64,000 bases of DNA from Betaproteobacteria bacterium (GCA_016791265.1 JAEUMY010000023.1:460968-524967); one strand, 5' to 3'; positions 41,546 through 51,881 are shown, counted from the stretch's first letter. Numbers and translations: made by a program. Notes: a model not told the origin generated them from the sequence alone.

Positions 41546-41869
41546 ATGGCCATCACCCTGACCGATCGCGCTGCCAACCACGTGAACGGCTATCTTGCCA
41601 AGCGTGGCAAGGGCGTCGGTGTACGCTTTGGCGTGCGCACCACAGGCTGTTCCGGCATGGCTTACAAGCTGGAGTTCGTGGATGCCGCGGCCAGTGAGGA
41701 TCATGTATTCGAGAGCCACGGTGTGAAAGTGTTTGTCGATCCGAAGAGCTTGGCGTATATCGACGGGACGGAACTTGACTTCGTGCGCGAGGGATTGAAC
41801 GAGGGCTTCAAGTTCAACAATCCCAATGAGAAGGACAAGTGCGGCTGCGGTGAGTCATTCAACGTCTGA
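41546..41869 (+). CDS. iscA: A-type Fe-S carrier IscA
   Basis: A 107-residue carrier with the three conserved Cys (TTGCSGMAYKLEFVD and CGCGESFNV). It starts 10 bp after iscU. A hairpin and an iterated palindrome lie between it and hscB. Confidence 0.95.
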   Translation: MAITLTDRAANHVNGYLAKRGKGVGVRFGVRTTGCSGMAYKLEFVDAAASEDHVFESHGVKVFVDPKSLAYIDGTELDFVREGLNEGFKFNNPNEKDKCGCGESFNV

Positions 41870-41889
41870 CCGAGGTTGATGAGGACACT

Positions 41890-41901
41890 GCGAATATTCG
41901 C
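41890..41901. repeat. Iterated palindrome, copy 16
   Basis: Intergenic, between iscA and hscB; T/A flanks. Confidence 0.95.
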
Positions 41902-41914
41902 AGTTGGCGATTCG

Positions 41915-41936
41915 AGGGGCGGTGACATCCGCCCCT
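41915..41936 (+). terminator. Terminator-like hairpin inside the isc operon
   Basis: The 8-bp stem AGGGGCGG/CCGCCCCT (6-nt loop) is followed by TGCTGTTT, a weak T-run. It could lower transcription of hscBA-fdx-iscX relative to iscRSUA. Confidence 0.4.
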
Positions 41937-41979
41937 TGCTGTTTGAAGGCAACTACCGTTCTTTTGCAAGACACCGAGC

Positions 41980-42512
41980 ATGACACCGGATTTCCACCAG
42001 AATCATTTCGCGATGTTCGGGCTCGAGCCGAAGTTCAACATCGACATGGCGCGCCTCGACTCGGCTTTTCGCAAGCTGCAGGGTGAAGTGCATCCTGATC
42101 GCTTCGCCGGCGGCTCGGACGCCGAGAAGCGCGTCTCCATGCAATGGGCCATGCGGGCCAATGAGGCGTATCAGACGCTGAAGCGGCCGATTGCCCGCGC
42201 GCGCTACCTGCTTTCGCTCGCAGGGGTCGATACGCAGGAAGAGGTCAACACGTCGATGCCGGCCGACTTTCTGATGCAGCAGATGGCATGGCGCGAAGCT
42301 GTGGCGGACGCCAAGGTCGCCAAGGACGCAGCAGCATTGGATTCGCAGGTATCAGACTTGCGGAAGGCGGAGCGGGCATTGCAGGTGCGACTCGCCGCTG
42401 CACTCGATGAGCGACCGGACCACGCTGGGGCTGCTGAGATCGTGCGCAAGCTTCGGTTCATTGAAAAACTGGCCGAAGAAATCAGCCTGGCCCAGGAAGC
42501 CTTGGAAAACTG

Positions 42513-42513
<1 letters not shown>
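41980..42513 (+). CDS. hscB: Fe-S assembly J-domain co-chaperone HscB
   Basis: A 177-residue co-chaperone with an N-terminal J-domain including the HPD motif (GEVHPDRFAG) and a C-terminal helical domain that binds IscU. It stimulates HscA ATPase. The stop overlaps the hscA ATG (TGATG). Confidence 0.93.
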
Positions 42514-44380
<1,867 letters not shown>

Positions 44381-44384
<4 letters not shown>

Positions 44385-44722
44385 CTCGCATCAAAGTACT
44401 GCCGCATGAAGTGATTTGCCCGGCGGGCGCGGAATTCGACGCCACGCCCGGCACGACCATTTGCGATGCGCTTCTCGCCAATCATATTGACATCGAGCAC
44501 GCCTGCGAGAAGTCTTGCGCCTGCACGACCTGTCATGTCGTCATCCGGGAAGGATTTGACTCACTGGGTGACGCTGCGGAAAAGGAAGAGGACCTGCTGG
44601 ATCGCGCCTGGGGCCTGGAGCCCACGTCGCGTCTCTCCTGTCAGGCGAAAGTGGCGGATGAGGCGCTGGTCGTCCAGATTCCCAAGTACACCATCAACCA
44701 CGCATCGGAAGGAAAACACTGA
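44381..44722 (+). CDS. fdx: 2Fe-2S ferredoxin of the Isc system
   Basis: A 113-residue adrenodoxin-type ferredoxin with Cys ligands in HACEKSCACTTCHVVI and the late RLSCQAKV. It supplies electrons for cluster formation on IscU. ATG overlaps the hscA stop (ATGA); its stop overlaps the iscX ATG. Confidence 0.94.
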
Positions 44723-44916
44723 TGAAGTGGACCGACACGTTGGACGTCGCCATCGCGTTGTACGAGAAGCATCCTGATGTGGACCCCAAGACAATCCGCT
44801 TCACGGATTTGCATCGCTGGGTGTGCGAACTCGAAGATTTTTCGGACGATCCCGCGCGGAGCGGAGAGAAGATTCTCGAAGCCATTCAGATGGCCTGGAT
44901 CGACGAAGCTTCCTGA
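44722..44916 (+). CDS. iscX: Fe-S assembly protein IscX
   Basis: A 64-residue acidic protein (MKWTDTLDVAIALYEKHPDVDP, then FTDLHRWVCELEDF and EAIQMAWIDEAS). It binds IscS and iron and modulates desulfurase activity. It is the last gene of the isc operon. Confidence 0.94.
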   Translation: MKWTDTLDVAIALYEKHPDVDPKTIRFTDLHRWVCELEDFSDDPARSGEKILEAIQMAWIDEAS

Positions 44917-44964
44917 GGGCTTCTTCAGTCGCCGGCCCACCGCAGGCTGCGCCTTCGCCGCTAG

Positions 44965-44995
44965 AAAAAAATGGGGCAGCCCACTGGACTGCCCC
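44965..44995 (-). terminator. Intrinsic terminator of the candidate small RNA
   Basis: A perfect 7-bp G/C-rich stem with a 9-nt loop is followed by A and seven T on the minus strand. It points away from glrR and opposes the end of iscX. Confidence 0.88.
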
Positions 44996-45102
44996 GCAAG
45001 GCGCACTCTCGAATACTCCGGAGGAGAACCTTCTGCCGACTCGGGGACCTATCCGCTTCAGCAGGACGCCCAGGGAGGGAGGGCGTTCCAAAAGTATTCG
45101 AG
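44965..45102 (-). ncRNA. Candidate sigma-54/GlrR-controlled small RNA (about 138 nt)
   Basis: No protein frame is credible here. On the minus strand, a sigma-54 promoter predicts a start near 45101. The RNA would begin with CUCGAAUACU (45102-45093), which pairs perfectly with AGUAUUCGAG at 45017-45008. Inside, GGAACGCCC/GGGCGUCC (45089-45081/45071-45064, one bulged A) closes a pyrimidine loop UCCCUCCCU, and CUGCUGA/UCGGCAG (45064-45058/45039-45033, one wobble, sharing its first pair with the neighbour) forms another arm. The RNA ends in GGGGCAG/CUGCCCC (44995-44989/44979-44973) followed by seven U. The C-rich loop could pair with Shine-Dalgarno sequences. The alternative is a structured 3' UTR of glrR. 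Confidence 0.7.
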
Positions 45103-45111
45103 ATAGATATA

Positions 45112-45128
45112 AGCATGCGCCATGCCAG
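45112..45128 (-). promoter_or_regulatory. Sigma-54 promoter
   Basis: Minus strand CTGGCATG-GCGC-ATGCT matches YTGGCACG-N4-TTGCW at all but two positions. GG and GC are exactly 10 bp apart (GG at 45126-45125, GC at 45114-45113). Confidence 0.75.
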
Positions 45129-45201
45129 TTATTTTTCCTCTTTATATTCATGAGATTGGCGCGACAGCTTCAGGTGGTGTGGGAGACATTCGCTTCAGCG
45201 C

Positions 45202-45219
45202 TGTCGCCAAATCCCGACG
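45202..45219 (-). promoter_or_regulatory. Candidate GlrR activator site 1
   Basis: TGTC-N10-GACG is one base from the enterobacterial GlrR box TGTC-N10-GACA. It is centred about 109 bp upstream of the predicted RNA start. Confidence 0.6.
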
Positions 45220-45237
45220 CATGGCCAAGGCGTGTTG

Positions 45238-45250
45238 CAACTGGTTGATT
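45238..45250 (-). promoter_or_regulatory. IHF consensus site
   Basis: CAACTGGTTGATT fits YAA-N4-TTGATW exactly. It lies between the two GlrR-like boxes. IHF bending commonly assists sigma-54 promoters. Confidence 0.55.
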
Positions 45251-45265
45251 TGCAAGCGGGTCGCG

Positions 45266-45283
45266 TGTCTCCAATCCACGACG
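45266..45283 (-). promoter_or_regulatory. Candidate GlrR activator site 2
   Basis: A second TGTC-N10-GACG box, 64 bp (about six helical turns) from site 1, starts 12 bp after the glrR stop codon. Confidence 0.6.
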
Positions 45284-45294
45284 AATCGAGCTCG

Positions 45295-46653
45295 TCAGGA
45301 AACCTGCGACTTGAACTGCGCCGGCTCGAGCCCGTGGCGTTGGAGCAACTTGTAGAACTCGGTGCGATTGCGCTTGGCAAGGCGTGCCGCTTGACTCACG
45401 CTGCCCTCGGTGAGCTTGAGGAGTCGGGTGAGGTAATCACGCTCGAAGCGACGCCGAGCCTCCTCGAAGGAGTCCACTTCGTTCAATTGAACCTGCATGG
45501 CTTGCTCGACCCATTTGGCGGGCACGATTTCAGTGTTGGAGAGCGCGACAGCTTGCTCGACGACATTGAACAACTGACGAATGTTGCCGGGCCAACCTGA
45601 GGTCACCATCAGCTCCATCGCGTCAGGCGCGAAGGACTTCACCGAATTGCCGTAACGCTCGGCCAGCCGCTTCAGAAAGTGCTGGGCCAAAAGCGGAATA
45701 TCCTCGCGCCGCTCCACGAGTGACGGCAGACGCAACGTCACCACGTTGAGTCGATAGTAAAGATCCTCGCGGAACACGCCATCACTTTTGGCGGCGGTGA
45801 GATCGCGGTGAGTGGCGGAGATGATGCGGACATCGACCGGCACGGACTTCGTTGCACCGACGGGACGCACTTCACGCGCTTCCAGTACGCGGAGCAGCTT
45901 CACCTGCAGCGGGAGCGGCATGTCGCCAATCTCGTCGAGGAACAACGTCCCGCCATCGGCATCCAGGAACAGGCCGCGGTGATCAACGATCGCGCCGGTG
46001 AATGAGCCCTTCTTGTGTCCGAATAGCTCCGATTCGAGGAGGTTCTCCGGAATGGCGCCGCAGTTGATGGCGACAAATGGCCCATCAGCGCGCTTGCTCG
46101 CGCGATGCAAGGCTTTGGCCAAAACCTCCTTGCCGGTTCCGCTTTCGCCCTGGATCAAAATACTCGCGTCACCTTGCGCGACACGTTGCGCGCGCGCCAG
46201 CAGATCTTCCATGAGTGGGCTGCGCGTGATGATGTCGGCCCGCCAGGCGGAATCGTTATGGAATTCGGCGACGGCTGTACCATTGATTCGAAGCGCCTGC
46301 TCGATCTGCTTCAGCAGCTCGTTGGGGTCGTAGGGCTTGGTGAGGTAGCCAAAAACACCCTGCCGGGTCGCGGTGACCGCTTCCGGTATTGTCCCGTGCG
46401 CAGTGAGGATGATGACGGGAATGCCGCCGTGGCTCGCCTCGATTTCGCGAAAGAGCTGCATGCCATCCATACCGGCCATTCGCAGGTCGGTGACAACGAG
46501 GTCGGGACGTTCGGCTGCGAGCAACGCCAACGCACGCTCACCACTTTCCGCGGTGGCCACGCGATACCCTGTTGCCTTGAGGCGCAGGGCGAGGAGTTTC
46601 AGTAGATCGGGGTCGTCGTCGACGAGGAGCAGGTAACCTTTGGAATTCGGCAT
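45295..46653 (-). CDS. glrR: Sigma-54-dependent response regulator GlrR (QseF)
   Basis: A 452-residue regulator. The receiver domain (LLLVDDDPDLLKLL, phospho-Asp in LVVTDLRMAGMDG at about 55) precedes a sigma-54 AAA+ domain with GESGTGKE (Walker A) and the sigma-54-contact loop KKGSFTGA (usually GAFTGA). LFLDEIGDMP (Walker B) and GWPGNIRQL follow. A Fis-type HTH (GSVSQAARLAKRNRTEFYKLLQRHGL) ends the protein. It is last in an operon with glrK and two coiled-coil proteins. Its likely target promoter lies immediately downstream. Confidence 0.93.
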   Translation of the reverse strand: MPNSKGYLLLVDDDPDLLKLLALRLKATGYRVATAESGERALALLAAERPDLVVTDLRMAGMDGMQLFREIEASHGGIPVIILTAHGTIPEAVTATRQGVFGYLTKPYDPNELLKQIEQALRINGTAVAEFHNDSAWRADIITRSPLMEDLLARAQRVAQGDASILIQGESGTGKEVLAKALHRASKRADGPFVAINCGAIPENLLESELFGHKKGSFTGAIVDHRGLFLDADGGTLFLDEIGDMPLPLQVKLLRVLEAREVRPVGATKSVPVDVRIISATHRDLTAAKSDGVFREDLYYRLNVVTLRLPSLVERREDIPLLAQHFLKRLAERYGNSVKSFAPDAMELMVTSGWPGNIRQLFNVVEQAVALSNTEIVPAKWVEQAMQVQLNEVDSFEEARRRFERDYLTRLLKLTEGSVSQAARLAKRNRTEFYKLLQRHGLEPAQFKSQVS

Positions 46654-46672
46654 CGAAGGGGAGTGATAGGAA

Positions 46673-47260
46673 TTATCTCCCTCGCTTGAGAATGCTTTGT
46701 TCCATCATCATGAAGGCATTGATCTTGTTCTGCAGCTCGTCAATTTGACGGCGCATCTGCGCCGCCTTGGCTTCACTGGCTTCCTGGCTGCGCTGGGACT
46801 CGCGCAGTCTGTTTTGGGTGGAGGCAATCGTTTCCTTCATGCGCTTCCGATCTTGCATGTCCCGCGCGACCAACAGCGCGTATGCGCGTAACTCGGGCTT
46901 GGTCGCTCTGGACTCCTCGAAAAGAGGCTGCAACAGGGTCGTCACATCCTGCTCTTGCACGTTTGGCTGGTCCGCCATCACAAGGGCCAGCTTCAAAGTC
47001 GCCACGTCGTTGCCCGCCTCATGTTGCAGGCGCAGTTCGCGCATCTCGCCCACGAGCTGGTCAGGCGTCATGAGCCGTGCCTTCAGCACGTAGGACATCA
47101 ACCCCTCAATGTCGCTTTGCGCCGCCTTGGTCGCGGGCATGCCGCTCGCAACGTCCTGCGCAGTAGCTGGCACTGCGACAGACAGCATGCACGCAAGCGC
47201 CAATATCAGGGCATGGCGCTTGGAGGCTGCAATGGCGGAAGTATTCGAAGAATGCGTCAT
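46673..47260 (-). CDS. Exported coiled-coil protein in the GlrK/GlrR operon (QseG position)
   Basis: A 195-residue protein with a signal peptide (HALILALACMLSVAVPATAQ), a helical middle (TPDQLVGEMRELRLQHEAGND) and a C-terminal coiled coil (MRRQIDELQNKINAFMMMEQS). The coiled coil matches the end of the next protein (47402-48022). QseG, the lipoprotein encoded between qseE and qseF in enterobacteria, has a similar position; sequence-level homology is not shown here. It has no lipobox Cys, so it is probably periplasmic. ATG at 47260 places the signal peptide correctly. Confidence 0.75.
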   Translation of the reverse strand: MTHSSNTSAIAASKRHALILALACMLSVAVPATAQDVASGMPATKAAQSDIEGLMSYVLKARLMTPDQLVGEMRELRLQHEAGNDVATLKLALVMADQPNVQEQDVTTLLQPLFEESRATKPELRAYALLVARDMQDRKRMKETIASTQNRLRESQRSQEASEAKAAQMRRQIDELQNKINAFMMMEQSILKRGR

Positions 47261-47401
47261 GTTGCGAATGGTCAGTTCGTCTATTCGTGAATATCGGAAA
47301 TTTGCCAAACGTCGGATGTAGTAGCCCCGAAGAATACCCGCAGATGGTCGAGGATGGCAACCGCTTTCTGCCGTCGCCCGCCCCCTGAATTCGCCCGTTG
47401 G

Positions 47402-48022
47402 TCAGGGACGCTGGATCAAACTCTTTTCCATCTCGCGCAAAGCCGCCAATTTGCGCTCGAGTTCGTCGATTTGGCGCTGCAAGGCTTCGAGACGAGCCTG
47501 CTGTGATTCCTGACTGCGTCGCGCTTCCTGACTGCGGCTGTGCGAGGTGGTCACTAACTCTCGATTTCGGCGACGTTCGGCGCTGATCGACGCTAAAAGC
47601 AGGCCAATTCCGCGCAAGGGGCTGTCGGCAGCCGCAGCCTGGCTGCTGTCGGCAAGTGTTTGAATTTCCAGGTCGTCGCCGTTCGAAATCCACAACGCCA
47701 TGGCAAGTCGCAGGCGGTTTACATAGGTCGGGGCCTCCCTGGATTGTTGGCGGAGCTGCGCGACCTCGGCCTGAATCGACTGTGGCCCCAGTGCCTTCAG
47801 TTTCAACGCGTAGCTCGCAAGGTCGGTGTCCGGAATGACAGGCTGCGCAATGATGGGCGCGGCGACGGCCGTCGGCAGCGTCGTGGAGGTGACGACAGGT
47901 GCCGGGAGTTGTGGAGAAGAGCAACCTGCTAGAGTGGCAAGCGCCAGCAGCAGCTTTGTCTGCACATTCGGCGAAATTACCGCTTTTTTTAGCACTTTTC
48001 GTAACCTATCTTGGCAGGACAA
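47402..48022 (-). CDS. Coiled-coil lipoprotein in the GlrK/GlrR operon (QseG-like)
   Basis: A 206-residue protein with a lipobox (LLLALATLAGC) after a basic start. A central helical region (SYALKLKALGPQSIQAEVAQLRQQ) precedes a C-terminal coiled coil (LQRQIDELERKLAALREMEKSL). It is a likely equivalent of QseG, which links the sensor kinase to the envelope. It overlaps glrK by 17 bp at 48006-48022; an in-frame GTG at 47995 would avoid the overlap. It shares its C-terminal pattern with the following protein. Confidence 0.78.
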   Translation of the reverse strand: MSCQDRLRKVLKKAVISPNVQTKLLLALATLAGCSSPQLPAPVVTSTTLPTAVAAPIIAQPVIPDTDLASYALKLKALGPQSIQAEVAQLRQQSREAPTYVNRLRLAMALWISNGDDLEIQTLADSSQAAAADSPLRGIGLLLASISAERRRNRELVTTSHSRSQEARRSQESQQARLEALQRQIDELERKLAALREMEKSLIQRP

Positions 48023-49436
48023 TGCGAAAGTGGGCGCCCTGACCCGTAGCGGCGCCCATTCCGCTCAGCAGGCTCACCGTTCCCTTGTGCAGCGCCACAT
48101 AGTCCCGAACGATGGCGAGCCCAAGCCCGGTGCCTTTAGCCGTTGCCGCGCCTTTGCCCCTGAAAAACGGTTCGAAAATGCGATCCGCGTCTTCTGCGGG
48201 AACGCCGGGCCCCTGATCCATGACTTCAATGACTGCGTGCCTGGCTTCCTTTGACAAGCGAACTCGGATCACCCCGTTGAAGGGGGAGTACTTGATCGCG
48301 TTGGAGAGCAAGTTGTCCATGAATACACGAACCTTTTCAGGGTCGCCCGGAATGACGACATCCTCTCCCTGGATGTCCACGACCAGCTCCTTGGCGACCA
48401 AGGCGATTTTCTGGGCGGCGGCGACCTGCTCAATCACTTCGCGTAGTGATAGCGACTTGATGTCCAATGTAGCCCGGTGATTCTGCGCGGCGCTGTGGTG
48501 GAGCAGGTCTTGGATCAGCCGTTCAAGCGTGAGACTGTTCTGTTTCAGGATGCCCGCGACTTCCTTCTGCTCGGGCGTCAGCTGACCAAGCACTTCATCG
48601 GACAGCAAGTCGGAACCTTCACATAGCGCCGTAAGCGGCGTCTTCAGTTCATGGGAAACGTGCTGCATGAACCGCGTCTTCTGTTCCTCCAGATCAATCA
48701 GGCGGCGTCTCAGCCAGTCCAGCTGCTCACCGAGGTGTGCGATGTCCGCCGGCCCGCTCACTTTGATGCGCCGGTTGAGCCGCCCCTCGCCCAATCGCCG
48801 GATGGCCCGGTCCAGATCTCGAATGGGGGTGGACAAAAGCCAGATGAAACCCGCGATCAGCAGCAGCGCCGACGGCACCATCGCCAGAAGCTGCCAGATG
48901 ACCTGAGTGCGGGAACGCGCCGCGTAGTCCTTCAGCGACTCGACTTCCTGATCAATCAACGCCAGAAGCAACGTGTTCAGCGCAGTGACTTTCTCAGACA
49001 GCGCAGCGAAGTCCGTGCCCAATTGGTGGGCCATGTCCGCGCTCGGAGCGGTCGCGCTCACACCGGCATTCAGCCGGCGCTCATGCTGAATGATTTCGTC
49101 CAGCGCGGTGCGTTGTTCGGCATTCAGTTCTCGAGCGCGGAATTGCTCGACAACCTGCAAGAACTGATTGCGGGCATTGCGATAGCCATCCAGAAACGCG
49201 TTGTCGTTGAAGATCGCGTACTGACGGGCGTAGCGCTCCATCGCGGTCACGCTGACCGCCAATGCGCGGCCGGTCTGTGTGGCCTGGGCCGCGTTGTAGA
49301 CGGCCTTCTGACTTTGCTCCGACAACCGCCCGATGGACCAGGCGTTGGACAGCAATCCCAGAATCAGTGGCAACGCCACGATGAGGAAGCCGACCAGCAG
49401 CAGTGACAAAAAGGATTTGGGATAGCGAAGCTTCAT
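48006..49436 (-). CDS. glrK: Sensor histidine kinase GlrK (QseE)
   Basis: A 476-residue membrane kinase. One transmembrane helix lies at about 10-30 and a second at about 180-200, bounding a helical periplasmic domain of about 150 residues. HAMP and a HisKA domain follow (MQHVSHELKTPLTALCEGSDLL, phospho-His about 262). The ATPase domain has DNLLSNAIKYSP, DQGPGVP and GTGLGLAIVRDY. ATG at 49436 precedes the first helix directly. It would phosphorylate GlrR encoded three genes later. Confidence 0.92.
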   Translation of the reverse strand: MKLRYPKSFLSLLLVGFLIVALPLILGLLSNAWSIGRLSEQSQKAVYNAAQATQTGRALAVSVTAMERYARQYAIFNDNAFLDGYRNARNQFLQVVEQFRARELNAEQRTALDEIIQHERRLNAGVSATAPSADMAHQLGTDFAALSEKVTALNTLLLALIDQEVESLKDYAARSRTQVIWQLLAMVPSALLLIAGFIWLLSTPIRDLDRAIRRLGEGRLNRRIKVSGPADIAHLGEQLDWLRRRLIDLEEQKTRFMQHVSHELKTPLTALCEGSDLLSDEVLGQLTPEQKEVAGILKQNSLTLERLIQDLLHHSAAQNHRATLDIKSLSLREVIEQVAAAQKIALVAKELVVDIQGEDVVIPGDPEKVRVFMDNLLSNAIKYSPFNGVIRVRLSKEARHAVIEVMDQGPGVPAEDADRIFEPFFRGKGAATAKGTGLGLAIVRDYVALHKGTVSLLSGMGAATGQGAHFRIVLPR

Positions 49437-49602
49437 GGCCCATTCAGGTGGCGAGTCAAGCGTCACCGCTCAACCCGGCCAAGTATTCTTGGCATTATGC
49501 CCAACGCGCAGCGAGTTCCGTGCCAAAGTGAGCCGGTGTAAGATTCGGCCCGAACTCACCGAATTGATTCTCTCGCTTTTCGCCAATTTCCAGCCTTCCA
49601 CC

Positions 49603-49812
49603 ATGGCCGACTACGAATCCGAAACCACGCGCTTCCTGCGCGATCTGTTGAACAAGCATCCCGAACTGGAGGCGCAGCAGCGCGCCCTTCGCGCCACCTG
49701 GTGGGACCGCAAGCTGGATGCGGACCTCCAGCAGCGCTTCATGGCGGCGGAAGAGCCCAAGCCCGCCTACGCCTACTTCCCGGTACCCAAAGCTACGAAG
49801 CCGGGCGCCTGA
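49603..49812 (+). CDS. DUF3460 family protein
   Basis: A 69-residue protein: MADYESETTRFLRDLLNKHPELEAQQ, then WWDRKLDADLQQRF and YAYFPVPK. This short family of unknown function is typical of betaproteobacteria. ATG at 49603 gives the family start. Confidence 0.87.
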   Translation: MADYESETTRFLRDLLNKHPELEAQQRALRATWWDRKLDADLQQRFMAAEEPKPAYAYFPVPKATKPGA

Positions 49813-49943
49813 GCGCCGCTGTTCCTTCGCGCGGGTTGGCCCGTGCGGCCAGCCTTGCCGAAGTTGCCTATTGAATCCTCGCGGCGCAGTCCCCATTTGC
49901 GCCCGTATTCAGGCCCTATCCCTTCTGATCTATCGGAGTCCGC

Positions 49944-51881
49944 ATGACCAACACCGCCACAGACACCGTCGACGCGGCCAAAGCCGCTGCGACCGCCAAG
50001 GAAACCCTGTCCTTTCAAACCGAGGTGAAGCAGCTACTGCAGCTGATGATTCATTCGCTTTACTCGAACAAGGAGATTTTCCTCCGCGAGCTCATTTCCA
50101 ACGCCTCGGACGCGGCCGACAAGCTTCGCTTCGAATCCGTCACCCAGCCCGCGCTGCTGGGTGAGGATGCCGATCTAAAGGTCCGCGTCACTGTCGACAG
50201 GGAGGCCCGGACGCTGACCATCGCCGACAACGGCATCGGCATGTCGCGTGAGGACGTCATCGCCAACATCGGGACCATCGCTCGCTCTGGCACGCGCGAG
50301 TTCTTCAAGAGCCTGACGGGTGATCAAGCCAAGGACGCGCATCTGATCGGTCAATTCGGAGTGGGCTTCTACTCGGCCTTCATCGTCGCGGATCGGGTGA
50401 CCCTGATCACTCGCCGCGCCGGTCTTGCCGCCAACGAAGCGGTGCGCTGGGAGTCGGACGGCGCAGGCGAATTCACGCTTGAAGCGGTCGAGAAACCCAC
50501 TCGCGGCACGGAAGTGACCCTGCACCTCAAATCGGGAGATGACGACTTTCTCGATGACTGGCGGGTCAAGTCCGTCATTCGCAAATACTCGGATCACATC
50601 CAGATTCCCGTGCTCATGAAAGGCGACGGCGAGGCCGCGACCGAAGAGGCCGTCAATCGCGCCAGCGCGCTCTGGACCCGTCCGCGCAACGACATCAGCG
50701 CGGACCAGTACGAGGAGTTCTACAAGCATGTCGCCCACGACTGGGAGTCGCCACTCACCTGGGTGCATGCAAAGGTCGAAGGCAAGCAGGAGTACACCCA
50801 ACTTCTCTACATTCCCGGCCGCGCCCCGTTCGATCTTTTCGATCGCGACCGCAAGCATGGTGTGAAGCTGTATGTGCGCCGCGTCTTCATCATGGAGGAC
50901 GCTGAGCAACTCCTGCCGCGCTACCTGCGGTTCGTGAAGGGCGTCGTGGATTCCAACGATCTGCCGCTCAACGTGTCGCGCGAAATCCTGCAGGAGAGCC
51001 GGGATGTCGACACGATCCGCGCCGGTTGCACGAAGAAAGCGTTGGGCATGCTGGAAGAGTTGGCCCAGAGCGACAACGCGGCGAATAAAGAGAAATTCGC
51101 CACGTTCTGGAAGCACTTCGGCCGCGTGTTCAAGGAGGGCATCGCCGAGGACACGGCCAACCGCGATCGCATCGCCAAGCTCTGCCGCTTTGTCAGCACT
51201 GCGAGCGAAGGCGACGCGCAGGATACGGGGTTTGCGGATTACATCGCTCGCATGAAGCCAGGCCAGGACAAGCTCTACTACGTGACCGCCGACACGCTTG
51301 CCGCCGCGCGCAACAGCCCGCACCTCGAAGTGTTCAAGAAGAAAGGTGTGGAGGTCTTGCTGCTCGCCGAACCCGTGGACGAGTGGTGGCTGGGCATGCT
51401 GGAGGAATTCGAAGGCAAGAAGCTCGCCTCGGTCGCGAAGGGCGACCTCGACTTGGGCGCCCTGGCTGATGAGTCGGAGAAGAAAGCGCAGGACGCCATC
51501 TCCGACGAACTCAAGCCGCTCATCGAGAAAATGCAGACGGCGCTGGGCGAACGGGTCAAGGCCGTGAGAGTGACCCATCGCCTCACCGAATCGCCGGCCT
51601 GTCTGGTCGTGGATGAAAACGAACTGTCCGGCAACCTCGAGCGATTGCTGAAAGCCGCAGGTCAGAAAGTGGATCGCGCCGCGCCGACGCTGGAAATCAA
51701 TCCCGATCATCCGCTGGTGCGGCGACTCGAAAGCGAGATCAAGGGTGACTCGGAAGACGCCCGCTTCGCGGACTGGGCGCTGGTCTTGTTTGATCAGGCC
51801 TTGTTGGCTGAAGGCGGTCAGCTCGACGATCCGGCTGGCTTCGTGAAGCGGCTCAACTCCCTTATCTTGAGTTCGCGCTGA
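49944..51881 (+). CDS. htpG: Chaperone HtpG (Hsp90)
   Basis: A 645-residue Hsp90. The N-terminal GHKL ATPase has ELISNASDAADKLRF, IADNGIGMSREDVI and GQFGVGFYSAFIVAD. The middle domain carries YVRRVFIMED and PLNVSREILQE, and a C-terminal dimerisation domain follows. Expected length. The first 16 residues (TNTATDTVDAAKAAATAKET) are an extra Ala/Thr-rich extension before LSFQTEVKQLL. Confidence 0.96.
   Translation: MTNTATDTVDAAKAAATAKETLSFQTEVKQLLQLMIHSLYSNKEIFLRELISNASDAADKLRFESVTQPALLGEDADLKVRVTVDREARTLTIADNGIGMSREDVIANIGTIARSGTREFFKSLTGDQAKDAHLIGQFGVGFYSAFIVADRVTLITRRAGLAANEAVRWESDGAGEFTLEAVEKPTRGTEVTLHLKSGDDDFLDDWRVKSVIRKYSDHIQIPVLMKGDGEAATEEAVNRASALWTRPRNDISADQYEEFYKHVAHDWESPLTWVHAKVEGKQEYTQLLYIPGRAPFDLFDRDRKHGVKLYVRRVFIMEDAEQLLPRYLRFVKGVVDSNDLPLNVSREILQESRDVDTIRAGCTKKALGMLEELAQSDNAANKEKFATFWKHFGRVFKEGIAEDTANRDRIAKLCRFVSTASEGDAQDTGFADYIARMKPGQDKLYYVTADTLAAARNSPHLEVFKKKGVEVLLLAEPVDEWWLGMLEEFEGKKLASVAKGDLDLGALADESEKKAQDAISDELKPLIEKMQTALGERVKAVRVTHRLTESPACLVVDENELSGNLERLLKAAGQKVDRAAPTLEINPDHPLVRRLESEIKGDSEDARFADWALVLFDQALLAEGGQLDDPAGFVKRLNSLILSSR

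Noticed and set aside
44965..45102. Reading the structured region only as the glrR terminator
   Set aside because: A terminator 300 bp downstream of glrR is possible, but it does not explain the sigma-54 promoter, two activator boxes and the 10-bp closing stem that begins at the predicted start.
44801..45151. 116-codon minus-strand frame over the candidate small RNA
   Set aside because: Arg/Pro-rich shadow overlapping iscX, without a ribosome site; the RNA structure and promoter explain the region better.
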